Of a stretch of 64,000 nucleotides of DNA, positions 37,341-49,500 are shown piece after piece; within the stretch, counting starts at the first letter, position 1, and each line of letters begins with the position of its first letter. This DNA is from Ceratorhiza oryzae-sativae. Its lineage: Eukaryota > Basidiomycota > Agaricomycetes > Cantharellales > Ceratobasidiaceae. The notes below the pieces were generated by a model that saw only the letters and a list, made by a program, of their open reading frames with translations, made no database searches and had not been told where the DNA came from. The stretch is taken from positions 992,001 to 1,056,000 of the forward strand of contig JARWMV010000234.1 of assembly GCA_030998015.1 (NCBI GenBank), read 5' to 3'. The translations under genes were made by a program, and so were the position numbers.

Positions 37341-40300
37341 TCAAGCTATAATGCATCTACTTTCGTGGCTTTGAGGTTTGCTGGCAGCCACTGTAGCAGG
37401 GAGACTGCCCGCTGGATTTTCCCTCCTATCAACCATGACCATCGACACCGTTCTGCTGACCTCTGGCATGCTCACCGCCTCTACCCGTGTAGGGGCTATG
37501 GGTTTCAGGCCCGGAGCTTTGATTAAATTGTGCTTATTAGTAGACCCGCCAATGCGTTCATAGCACTCTGGGCAACGGTGCTCCCGTGCGAAACCTTCAC
37601 GCTACACAGAATGGACAAAAGTGAGGGGGGGATGAATGAATGCTCCATATGACCTGCCTCGGCATGCACATAAGGGTGCCCTTTTGGACAGCGATAAAAG
37701 TCCCCAACATGCGCTGTGGATGGATGTGTATCATTTTAGCGAAGCACCCCCAGCAGGGTAGTTTAGCTCACAAAAGTCGAATAGCCTGACCATGTTCAAG
37801 TGTTCCTCGTGGGTAGTACCGTACCAGACTCCGTAGCGAATCGATTGTTTCACTTCCCCCCATGACCTCAACAGTGCATCTGCGTCCCTGGTGAAGTTTG
37901 CTTGGAGCCAGGCGGCTGTATTATAATCGTTTGTAGCATCAAAGATTTTGTCGTAATCTCGCTTCACATGCCGGATCCGTTTGTCGAAGATTTCCTGATA
38001 CTGAGCATGCCTGCTCTCGAGTTCGGCTTTCCGAGCCACAGTCATTTGTTGAGTGGATATTTTTTCCTTGAAGCGATATCGAGCCAAGCCTATCTCCGCT
38101 CGAAGTAAAAGGAGATTGCACAATACAGCCTTTCGATGTGACTCGGAGTCTTGTGCCATATCAAGGGCCTTTTTTGAATTATCTTTCGCCTGCTCAAGTA
38201 AAAAATATGCGAATTTGCGCCAGAGGATAGCGTCATTTTGGCGAGCTGAAAGAAGTTCCGAACAGCGTTGAGCCAGTCTCGCAAGAAAAAGGTGTATTTC
38301 AATAACAACCCAGAAAGCCTCGATGAGGAATCGTTTGTTTGTACGAGGAGATGGAGCATCTTCAAGACGGATTTGCGCCAATTGCATTGGTAGGTGATGC
38401 GGGTTTGTAGGAAGTGCAGACAGCAGGGAATCAGATTTTTCCGGCTCATTGCGATCAACCGCTGGCAGTGATACCTCGTACGCGATATGATACGACGAGC
38501 GTTTATCGAATATCCGAGTAACTTGAGTATACGCGTCTAGAACCGGTGCGACTGCGTCGCTCCATGCCACTTGCTGGTTCGAAGGAACAAAATGAACCTT
38601 GGACAAATATTTCGAAAGAAGTTTGGCAGGAGTCGGCCCATCGGCATTCTGACCCATGAGTGTTGCTTGTTTTCTGTTGGCGTCCTCCCTTTGCTTGTCG
38701 TTCGGCAGGGCAGCATGGGCCAGTACTGTAGCCTTTGTAGAATTGATGCCTGAAACTAGGCGAGCTTCAATACCTCGGCGGCCATCTTGAAACGCCTTTT
38801 GTGCGGCGTATAGCTCGGAAGACATGACCGATGCGATGTTGTACTCCAGGATGTTCAGATCGGCTTGTTTGATTATGCGCCCATATCGGGGACTTGAAAT
38901 AGGCCCATGGCAAGTAGGACAAACCAGCCTAGGGCGAATTTTGCCGGTAAAATCAGGCCAAATCGATGCTGCCCACTTCAGGTTCGAATCTCGGGTGTAA
39001 AATTTGCTGAGCTCTGTAACCTTGTCAAGTGTTTCTACTGTAAAAATATGTCGGCAAGACAGCGTGATAGTCCTTTCATCTAGATTGTCTCCTAGTCTCA
39101 GTTCTCTTGATGCCAAGCCCATATGGCGGCCCGAAGAGCCGTTCAGTTGAGTTTCAGGAGCACACATCCTGCAGACCTGTGCATCACAAGGCTCGCCACA
39201 AACTAGACGAATCGTTAATCAAAATAATTGAGATAGACGAAGGAGCAAATGACGCACTCGAAGGGCAAGAATGCCCACACGCCAGCGTGTTTCTACAGGG
39301 CTCGTCACAAGGCAGCCTAGAGCAAGGCTATAAAGCAGGTTTAGTGGGGTCCACGAAGCAAGGCTAAAATGCTTACTGCGCTGCACTTCAAACCACAACG
39401 CCGATGAGGGCATTGCCACATACAAGGCTCGATACAAGGGGGACAGGGCTCACAACAGAGTCGGTCGCACCTGTGATGGGAGCACAATTGAATGCACCGC
39501 TGTTGACATTTCCTTGAACACTTGTGCCCACTGGCGCAGATTTCAGCACATCGGTGTCCGCAATGAAGGGGTTTTTGACACGGGTGGCTTGAATGATAGA
39601 AGCGAGCGCTGTTTCCGATAGGGCCCCCCTTGTGAGTCGTTTCGCGCATACACCGATCGCAAGTTGAAGTGCAATATTTACCACAGCAGTTCAACAACCC
39701 TGCGCAAGACATGCGGCACTTATGAGTAGCTGGCTCTTGAGAGCAAGGCAGAAGCGCTTTGTGCTCGCAGTACAGCAGTTTCTTTTCCACAAGGACTGTA
39801 CATTTAAGCTCGCCAATGTGACGGCTAGCATGGCTGTAAAACACGGAAGTCACATTCTGCCAATCGCGCCACAAAATAGCGACCCACCAGGTTGTGGTTT
39901 CTAAAGTGTGCCCGCAAGGGAGTATGACATTTTGTACAGGTAAACGGCATTTTTCACAGTCTTCGTGGCACAGATTCAAGCATGGATGTCCGTTTGGACA
40001 TAGCCTTGAGCATCGTGCAGGGCATTTTATAGCGATGTGATTGGGATTTCCAGGGTGACACTATTTACCACTCAGATGTTTTAGTAAGACTCAAATAACC
40101 CACGGCGATACTGACCTTGGATGGGCATGTATGCCCGCATGCCAGTTTAGACATACATCTATCTGTACATCCACCTTTTTGCACATTAAAGAATTGTTGC
40201 CTCGGTGGGGAAGAAACTCACCGTTGGGGGCAAAGACGTCGAACGCACCAGGGTCGTCAATGTATTGGACATAGTTTGGATGATGACTGCAAGTAATAGG

Positions 40301-43300
40301 GAATCCTGGCCCGATCAAGCTCTTGGAATTGAGCTCGCGCAGCACTGTTTCCCACATCTGACTCGCCGCAGCGAGTTCGGGGGCATTCCCTAATATATAC
40401 ATGCCATGCTTGGCTCTCGAAAGAGCCACATTGGTACGGTTGATTGACTTCATTCCGGTTTGTAAGTTAATAGCGGGGTCTGGACGCTTTTGGAGCACGT
40501 ACCCTCAGAAACCCAACAGAAGCCCGAATCGTCTTGTCATACTTGAGATCGGTATCGCCCTTGACAAATCGAGTCCCTGCATTTCGCACCAAGCTAAGAA
40601 TAATGATGTCTCCTTCCGCCTTGGAAGTTATCAAGAGTGCTAAACACCACACCATAGATTAAATGTTAAGCTAACCAATGAACAATGTTGTTGTTGCTCA
40701 CCGCACACGGACCCGTTTCGATAGTTCGACTTCTTTGACTTCAGCGACATCCAATTCAACTCCCTGCTCGGCAAGTTGAGCTACATCGCGATCGTCAATA
40801 ACGGTAGTCATCTCTCCCTTTAGTTTGTCGTGAATCTTCGGTATCTGTCCGAGATATGCAGATAGAATGACAATAGAGTCAGGAGAATTTCCGTAGCGGC
40901 CTTGACTGTAGGGCAAAGCTATTTAGTTTTGTATTCTGTCACAGGACCAGTAGGCCTACCGAAGAATATGTTTGACAAGTCCATAGATCATCTCAACCTG
41001 GTTAATAGTAGTGTTAGAATAACTGTGATACCAAGTTTATGTGAATGTGACTTGCTTCGTATTCGTTGTGTTTTGAAACAGAGTCTTCTCCACCTCCACA
41101 CTCTTGATAGCAATGGCTCAAGAAATATACATTGCGATTCATACCCAAGACATTCGGGTACTCTTCGACGTTCTGTTTGTCCACAAGACCATCGTAGAGA
41201 GTGTTTCTGAGTCGATTGAGTTTTTAAGCATGTATACATTAATTAGTTTTCGGGTCATACCTTATCAAACTTGAGATCTCCGGTCGCATTCGTCGTTGAA
41301 CGTCTAAACGTGACATGTGTAGCCCTGACTTGGAAAGCCTCTCCATTAGGCTTCGATCAAACTTGTAAACTTCACCAGTCTGAGGATTATCAACTGAAAG
41401 CTCTGCCGAGGATGAGCGGAAATTTCAGCGAAGATGAGCAGATGAATCGAGGCTCTCCTTGTGAAATGTTTAACATACTGTAGTTGTTCAAATTTGGCCT
41501 GAGCTGCAGCGGATCGCCTATCATAATCAATTGGGCGATTGAAGGTACCAACGCAGCAAGAATATGCGCTTCTAACACCTGGCCAGCCTCTTCTACAATC
41601 ATGACGCGTGGTTCGATACTCTGATCATAATATCAATTATTTTCGTTCCCGCTTTCCCTTGCTGTCAATAAAATACAATATACCTTAAATAGCGAGACCA
41701 GTTTTGCAGCGCCTGTATTTCAGCAAGGTCAGCAGGTTAGCGAGGCATCTCTACAGCAATAAAATACCTGTTGTCGTGCACCCAATCACAGAGGTATTCT
41801 TGAGAATATTAACTTGGACCTATAGTTGTGGTTTGTAACATTGGGTAAAGTGTATCGGCACGAGGGGTGGCTGACTATATACCTGATCTTGTATATCTTG
41901 GTACTCCCGCCTAGCTTCTTCATGGTGATCATGAACACGCATAAATTTCTCCAATCGATTATCCCCCATTCGCTCCAGCGCCATGGTCTTCCAGTAACGG
42001 TACAGCATCTTCCTCTCTGGGGCAGACATTAGCCAGACCCTGTCATCTTTTCGCAAGGCGTCCAGAGAACGTGTCGTCTCAGAAATATGTGGAATGCCGG
42101 ACTGTCCATATTGTAGTAAAAAATCTAGCCGCGAGGTAAGATGTTTTGGAATCGTTTCTACAATGGGGAGGATGTCACCAATGAAGTATGAATGCGGTTA
42201 TTCAGGCAGCCACATGCCTTTAGGGGTGTCGATTTCGTAGCGGTTTCCCGTCCCCAAGCTCATGTCCGGGACTTTTACCTCGGGGGGAGTAAGCCACTTG
42301 ATGTCCAGAGCATTGTGCCAAAATTCAAGCTGGCTATCCACCAACTCTCTATGACCGCTCAACAGCTCCCAGCCTACTTCTAATACGGTGCGCTGGGTAT
42401 ACAGAGCACTAACCCAGCGAGGTGGAGCAAATATGTTGCGATAGTGCTCAGGGCAATCCATCATCACAATATCACTCATATCCTCCGGCGGGACTCGTTC
42501 CTCGGCCATGTCGTTCATCAACTGTTCCATCTCCCGTTCGGCATTTTTCATTGCTTTAAATTTGCTATTTATCGTACTTTTTTGCTCAGTCGATTCACGA
42601 GCAACCTTGTCCAAAGAGAATTCGGAAATGACCTTGTTTGCGGATCTCGAGCCTGTTCGAACGATGCTCTTGGTGACCTTTTCTAAGACTGATTGCAACA
42701 TGTGATCCAGCGCATGGTTTGTGAATGCCATTAGTATGATAGGAGTTGCCTTATTCTGCACCAGAGCCTTGATAATTTCGATTCCGGTGTAGCTCTGTCG
42801 ATTTCCTCCTATGAGCAGGCAAATTTCAAATCTGTCCTTGCACACCACGTACCTTTCCTGTTCCAGGTGGACTTTAGGAAATTTCGGGAGTGTGTTTGTT
42901 GAGTATGTTTCATGATAAAAATTTCAAACACATCAACTCACCCTTGAATCAGCGATATTTCCCGAGTCAAAGCGTCGACAAGGGCGTCAGCTTGGCTACC
43001 ATCGAGCTGACTGGACCGTTTGAGTTCTTGGCGTGTGTGATTTATTGAATGAGGGTCGTTTGCGTCTAACCGTAGCGAACCAATTCCCGAATTCTTTTGG
43101 AGAAGTGATCGCAATTCAAGGCTAAACCCAGGCCGTTGTGCATATTGAGGGGGGACCGCAGGGTGATTTGACAGGTATCCGGGTCTATGCGATGCCGAAT
43201 ATAATCGGCAAACGGTATTTCTTCTGGCTGATCTTGGAGTGCCAAAAGAAACGGGCGAATCGCCTCATACAGAATCGAAGATTCAATCAAGAAGTAAACT

Positions 43301-45617
43301 TTGTCTTCATGAGGTGTGTAACGTCCGTGGAGCTGTCTCGCAACCCGAAGCGTTATTTCTGTGTCAAAAAACGAAACTCGGATTTTGATGCGTTCGTTAT
43401 TGGCTTGAGCGGATGCTTCGAGCTCGTCGGCAGTGCTAGTGATGACGCCAACAAATGCTTCAGGTCGACTTGACCCAGTCTTCGATATAAGCGCTACAAC
43501 CCCGCCTTGTTTCAACCGCTTTTTCGATGCTGATTTCCAGTAAGCCATCCGCTGTTTAGCTTCCTCGTGCCGAGAATCGCCTGCGGGGGCATCCATCGTC
43601 AAATCAATCGAGCATCCTCGTTTATCCACGGTAAATTTTTCGAATGCAACATTCGTGAATACGCTAAATATAACCGAATCTTCTCCTGAGCCGTGATACC
43701 GCCCGCCCTTTTTTTCGATAATGTTGCTGAGCTGGGTCTTCTTGTCTGCAGGCCGCTCCAAGTCCCTCGATACCAGCTGGACAGCGCTGCGGATAGGTGC
43801 CCTGATTTGTTTCGTCAGTATTTAAATTTGACCAACTTGTTGTCTCTCACACTAGTTCTTCACGAAGCAGGCGAAACTGAATGTCAAGAACCCTACTTAT
43901 GCTCTCGGCTGGGCATTGATGTGGCGCTCCAACGATATTAGCGGGAAGATACGGTGCAATACAACAGAGCAACTCGTCTTGGGTTGGTGCAATCCTGATA
44001 TCACGAATGGCAACTTTGTCGTTATCGTGGCGTGGTCCTTCCTCACGGAGATCCCCAGGACCTTGGTATTCACGGCGCAGGCGAGCGAGGACCGCTTCAA
44101 GTCTAAACGCTTCGACTGTGCGTGGAACTCCTAGCTGCACGGCTGGCTGGCGAGTTACTAAAATCCGTGTTTGATTCAACATAGCGAGGAGCAATTCGAT
44201 CTTGTTTTGAAGTTCTCTAAGTTTAAACCGCCGCATTGAGGGGGCGAGCTTTTGACAGGGATCGTCGAATGATGCCGCCGATTCCAAGGCGTTCTCCCAT
44301 TCACAAAACCATTTTCCGAGTTGCTCAACGAGCCCTTGAATGCTAAAGTTGGTATGAAGCGCGCTCTTGTAGCGACGCATATACCTATAAACCAAGACTT
44401 AGCTCCTCGAGCAGTCAAATAGAGATTGCACTTACTCAGATAACATGGCAGTCATCGCCGTGAATATGCGCAATCCAGATATGGGCTCTTCTGTCTCCGT
44501 GTCACAAAAAGCACCTTCTTCCACCATTCGTGGGACGTGCGCCTCAATAGTCATCTGGAGGGCGCCAAAGTTGTCATGAAGCACTCCGTATAGCGCGCTA
44601 TCATTTTCATAAGTTTGCTTTCCGTAAATTCCGGCCACAGCTTACTTAACGTTATTGCTCATTGTACTCTTGATTACCCATTCCGATGAAAGATACTGCA
44701 CTACAAGTGAGCATAAATACACTTGTGATCGGTTCGAACCTACCTCTATCACTGGCAGAGTGCCGCGGGTGAACGACCAACCCACTGTAGTATCTGATTC
44801 AAGTGGCCGTTTAATACACTCCGCAAGGCGACGTAAGCCGGTGGGAGGGTTAACCTGGCAAAACAGTGGTCGAGTATTGGTGAGCTAAATTCACTTATAT
44901 TATGCAATATATATGTGTTGTACTAACCAAGGCTTCTAGTAAGTTCTAATGCGCGCATGGTTAGCTAAATTTGATATATATAAAAGCAGCTGAAAGGCAT
45001 ACTTGAGCATCCGCCGGTTTCTGAAATCGTTCACGACCAAAAGCCACATTAGCTGAAGAGTTTCTGAAATTCATAGAAAGAATACAGACGTACCCAAGTT
45101 GGATTCGTCGACCTAGGGCTACTAAGGCACTGAAGGAAGAGGTAGATTTGAGACAAAGATCGGAATCCTCCAAAGCTTTGTGAGATGAATATGTTGAGTG
45201 TAGCATGCACTTCTCCGGGTGTCTTCGAGGCTCCCGGGTCTACGAGCCCTATGCCTACCCTTGGCTCGATAAAAGCATCGGTGGATGCAACGTTGCCCCT
45301 CGCAGATGTCCCTGGGCCTGGTAAGTGCTGATATCGACAGCCAAATCCACGGGTACAACTCGCACTGGTCCAAAACTCACGACACGCTCCGCGGGGAAGT
45401 CCAGGTCGCAGCGCAGCTAATGGATGGTATTATCATGAGCGTTGACGGCCTCCAATTGATCCATGAACGCCAAATTCGAACCTTTTCTACGATCAGGTGT
45501 GTTGCTGGCAGGTTTTTCGGTCGAACCACCTGTCTTCACATGAGGGGATGGGCATGTGGATCCCTTTCTACACCCAGCGGGCGAGTTAAATTGTCGGCAA
45601 GGTGGCTTGGCCGACAT
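37341..45617 (-). CDS. ZNFX1/Hrr1-like SF1 helicase, diverged tandem paralogue (copy B)
   Basis: Same strand, order of domains and intron layout as copy A. Start MSAKPPCRQF at 45617. CCCH fingers CRQFNSPAGCRKGSTCPSPH and CREFWTSASCTRGFGCRYQH; the long helical region; helicase motifs GPPGTGKS, AFTNHALDHML, VMIVEEAGQVLEAH, GDPLQLRPNLNNY, RRMRPEISSLIR, LDNFQGGEGDIIILSL and SINRTNVALSRAK; NF-X1 block (about 40.1-39.2 kb); long helical tail from 39.1 kb. Two oddities. Near 43180 the frame slips by one base relative to copy A, between HRIDP and GYLSNHPAVPP. In the RZ finger, FYRCPKGHPYVHAE is followed by REGFAREHRCPECYERIGG, so the Cys of copy A's CGGAM is missing. Stop TGA at 37343-37341 after a longer tail. 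It may be a decaying copy, or intact if the slip is a sequence error. Confidence 0.85.
42853..42871 (-). other. 19-nt microexon encoding the Walker A loop (copy B)
   Basis: TCCACCTGGAACAGGAAAG, same length, phase and position as in copy A; flanked by GT-AG introns. The following exon begins AGC TAC ACC. Confidence 0.85.
43177..43186 (-). other. Apparent one-base frameshift in copy B
   Basis: Copy A reads ATC GAT TCG GGG TAT CTA; copy B reads ATA GAC CCG GAT ACC TG, one base short at the G run. Both sides align to copy A in different frames, and no splice site fits. Confidence 0.7.
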
Positions 45618-46578
45618 CGACTGAAGATTGGCGATGGGCAATGTGCAAAGTGTTGCAAGAAGATGGAGAACGGTAGGATCTTGAGTGACAGACGGTTAGC
45701 TTGTGCGCACCGTGTCGTGTAGCCACACGGCGAATTACGTTATCTTGCCTTATGTGTAAGTGTATCTATTTGCCACTTGGTCTCAAATAAGACAATACTA
45801 ACATTATTAAAAAACCGCCTTAAAATGCAGATTATGCTTTTCTTCGCGTTACGTCCCGCACGATCAGCTCTATTGTCCTCTTCACATTTGCTACGTAGAA
45901 TACAACAAAATCTCCGTGGGTCGAATCAAAGTATTTGCTTCACTTTAGCTTCATAAGGCTCTGCGCGAGATTGCATCCATGCGCGCACATGAAAACATAA
46001 TGTTCACTTCAAGCCTTCCAGAGGGGATTACCTGAGCGAGAGCAACTGACATGAGCCAATCGGAATACAGCATACACACCTGAAGTTATTTCATTTATTT
46101 GACTACATAAACGCAAATCAGCGCATATATACTGTCCCTGGCCGTGGCCCAATGCCCTTTCCCTCATCCTATTTGACTTGAGACGCACATTAAACCACGA
46201 TTTTGAATAATTTAATTATGCCTCGACTCCCTAACATTATCGCTGAGCTACATTTATGAAAACTCTAACCACCCAAAGCGGTCCCTGACGAGGGTGCACA
46301 TATACCTGCCAACCACCTCTGCTCACATCGCGGTTTATGTGTGACCGCTTCATGATTCGGAACAACAAAATTCAATGCACCTACGCCCCGAGTGAATTTC
46401 ACGTGGTCAATTCGTTAGACGATCTATAACAGCAAACTCGTACAGAATACAAGACACGCTAATGAGAATAGAAAATATAACTTCAAGAATTTTTTTTATC
46501 ACCGATCATCCCATTGTACGAAACTGCAAGTTGTTCTGGGTTAGAACAGCTGGACGAAGTAAACTGCAGCACACTTAC
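45618..46578. other. Intergenic, no supported gene
   Basis: 961 bp, mostly AT-rich with no long frame or conserved block. Contains copy B's upstream DNA and MDN1's 3' region. Confidence 0.4.
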
Positions 46579-49500
46579 TCAATCTTCCGATATGCGTTCG
46601 AAAAACTGACGAAGTGTCCCCGCTAAAACGTCTGGGAGTGCCTCAACATCCCGAAGCACGACAAAGTACCGGAATGGGAACGAGTCCATATACCGCTCCA
46701 TCTGAATATCCATACGACCGTCGACCGTTTTGATGGTCGGTTGTAACATCGAGATGATCGAGTTTTCTTCGGACCCGTTTTGCGCTGGAGCGTCGACCAC
46801 GACGAATACAATCATTACTCGTTCTTCCTCTGCCCGTCTCAACACGGTCCGTAGCCGCTCATGATCCTGGCAAATCCCATCTGAAATCACAATCTCGAGT
46901 TGCCACAGATCCGACGACCCTGAACTACGCTCGCGAGCGCTACGGAGAACTACGAGACTTGACTCGATCAAGCGCAGAACGTCAGTTGCGAGTTGGTTGA
47001 ATGTAAACTTGCCCAGTGCCGCGCCGCCACGAAGAACGCCAGAACCAAACTCATGGACTACTTCCACCTCTCGACCGAACCTCGCAAGTGCTAGCTCTCC
47101 GACCTCGAGTTTTTCTAATGCTCGTGCGACTAATGCGAGTGCTTGTCGTGTCAGATGAATGGTGTGTGGAGCTCTAGCCATGCTTCGCGAATCATCAACA
47201 GCTAAGAGAACTTGGTACTCTCGGGCAGCTGGGCGGGTTCGACGCAACCAAATTTTGTCACGAGTAAAATCGGAGGCAACGTAGGGCACGAGTTTCTTCA
47301 TATTCAAGCGCTTGCCCGTCCGGAAGTCTCCACGGAGTCGAGTGGCCCGAGTCGGTGCAAGAACGAGCCGCAGCTGCTCGCAGAGATTATGGGACAGGTC
47401 TTGAGTCAAGCTCTCATAAAGCCGCCAAATCTCCTCGGCATCTTCAATGGGGTGATCTTGTTCTTGCCAGTTCGCAACAGCGGCCTCAAGGCTTGTTGAA
47501 TCGATGTGGGGTGGAAGCTCTGCAGGAACGTGATCTTGCTCGAGCATGGTTTCATCGTCCGGCTGTTGGGGTTCACGTTCCTCACGGTGCTCACTGGTTT
47601 GAAGCCGTCTAATTTCATCAGCACTCAGAGCACCCCGTAAGCCATCCGTTCGGGCTTCTGACTCGTTTGTATAGTCGTTGGAAGGAGCCGGTGGAGTATC
47701 GATCTCCATTTCCACATCGGCCGCAGTCTCTTCAGGAGGCCGAGCAGGTGTATCATTGATACGAAGATCCCGTAGTTTCGTGGCCTCTTCTGTGTCTTCC
47801 GATGGTCCCAGAACCTGCATATCCATTTCTGTATCTTCATCATGTGCGTATTCGACTTCCCCGAGTTGTTCGCCTTGGCCTGTTTTGTCTGCTGATTGAG
47901 CCGCATCATGACGGCTGAGGATTTGATCTACACGACGCTGAATCTCCCTCGTCGCATCCCCGAGGCTTCGAAGCGGATTGGGCATTTCATCGCTGAGAGC
48001 TTCCTGGTTTGGCTGCTGCGAAGTACCGTCCGACTGCATTCTCGTACCAGTTGCCCCTAGGGAGGCTTCTCCAGTCGCAGGCGCTTCTGTGGCTCTATCG
48101 GACTGGAGTGTTAGTACATTTGAACGGCGGAAACTTAGAAACTTACTGCTCAAGCTTCGGCTCGGATGTGTCCCCCTCGGCTTCGCCCTCGTTCTGAACA
48201 TTTGAATCTCTTGGTTGGGCGCCGCGTGTATTTCCTGGCCGTTGCTCCTCATGCTCCTTGTCTAAGGTGTCTTCAGCACCTTGAGAGCCGCGACCGCCGG
48301 TAACAGCATCCTGACCGCCTTGGCCCGATTCGGGTTGCTGAGTTTCTGCCTTGGGCGAGTCGGTGTGGTTCGTGGCCGGTTCATCGGCTGGTAGCACAAC
48401 CTCGGCCTCGGCGCTAAGCTCGGGTGGTGGTGGTTCGTGGTCCGGTTCTGAAGCGTCTCGGCCGCCATCTTCCGTGACCGTGTCGTCATCAAGGGCTTCT
48501 TGCTCCTCGGAGTCGACGGCATCATCGTTTGCTCCCAGGTTCAAGTCATCCGGTAATTCCAGGGCGTTTGCTTCAGGCACGAAATCGTCCAACTGGCGAC
48601 CATCTTGAGCTTCAGCTTGGTCCTCTTCCTCTTCCATTCCTCGTTCTTCTTCCGCAACCGATCCAGCGTCGCTAGTGAAATCTTCTCCGTCAGCCTTGTG
48701 GTCTTTTTCTTCTTTCTGACCAGTCGATTGCTGCGGCTTGTCTTCTCGGCCGGCAGTTTCAGACTTTTCGCCAGGTTGCGCAGTGCTGTCGTCGCCTGCC
48801 TGGTCCTGTCCTTCAGGTTTGTCCGAAGTAGATTCGTCATTCCAGAGCTTCTCGTCAACAACGTTCGGTTTGGAAGAGTCAAGATCCTCAATGCGCTCTT
48901 CGGGATCCGCCTCGCTGCCAGATTTTGAATCGTCCTCTTGTTCGTTTCCGCTCTCGTTGACATCTTCCATGGCCCCCATAAAGTCCTCACTCATCTCAAT
49001 GGCCTCTTTGTCATCTTCATTCGTCTTCTCGTTAGTGCCAGAATCTTCTTCTCCTTGTAAGCCTTCAACCTGAGCCTCGTCTTCAATCTGGTTGCTGATA
49101 TTCTCAGCACCTGCGCCTTCGCCCATACCAGTGCCCTCCTCAAGCTGCTGCCCGCCCTCCTTCCCTTGAGAATCGTCTTCAATATCCGGAGGTTTGCAGA
49201 ATCCTTTTTTCATAAGAGTTTGGACGGTCGAAGCAAGGACGTAAGTGAGGCGAGATATGGAGTTTAGCCAACGGAGGCCTTCGGATAGGCTGTCGCGAAC
49301 CAAGCCGAGGTACACCTCAAGGAAGGGAACGGTGCGGTCAATTGAGTATTTGATATGGTCCTCGCCCATGCTGGCCATGCTTTCTGCGAGTTCTCCGACC
49401 AGTCGCGCAATATTTTCAATATGTATGACCGAAGCGACCCGTTGGGTGTGTTGGGCACCAGCGCGAATGCTCTTGTCTGGGAACTCCTCATCCGACTCAT

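Noticed and set aside
37300..46000. Transposon-mediated origin of the helicase duplication
   Set aside because: No terminal repeats, target-site duplications or transposase frames were visible at the borders.
47678..49073. Long plus-strand Ser-rich frames
   Set aside because: Antisense shadows of the Glu/Asp-rich region of MDN1.
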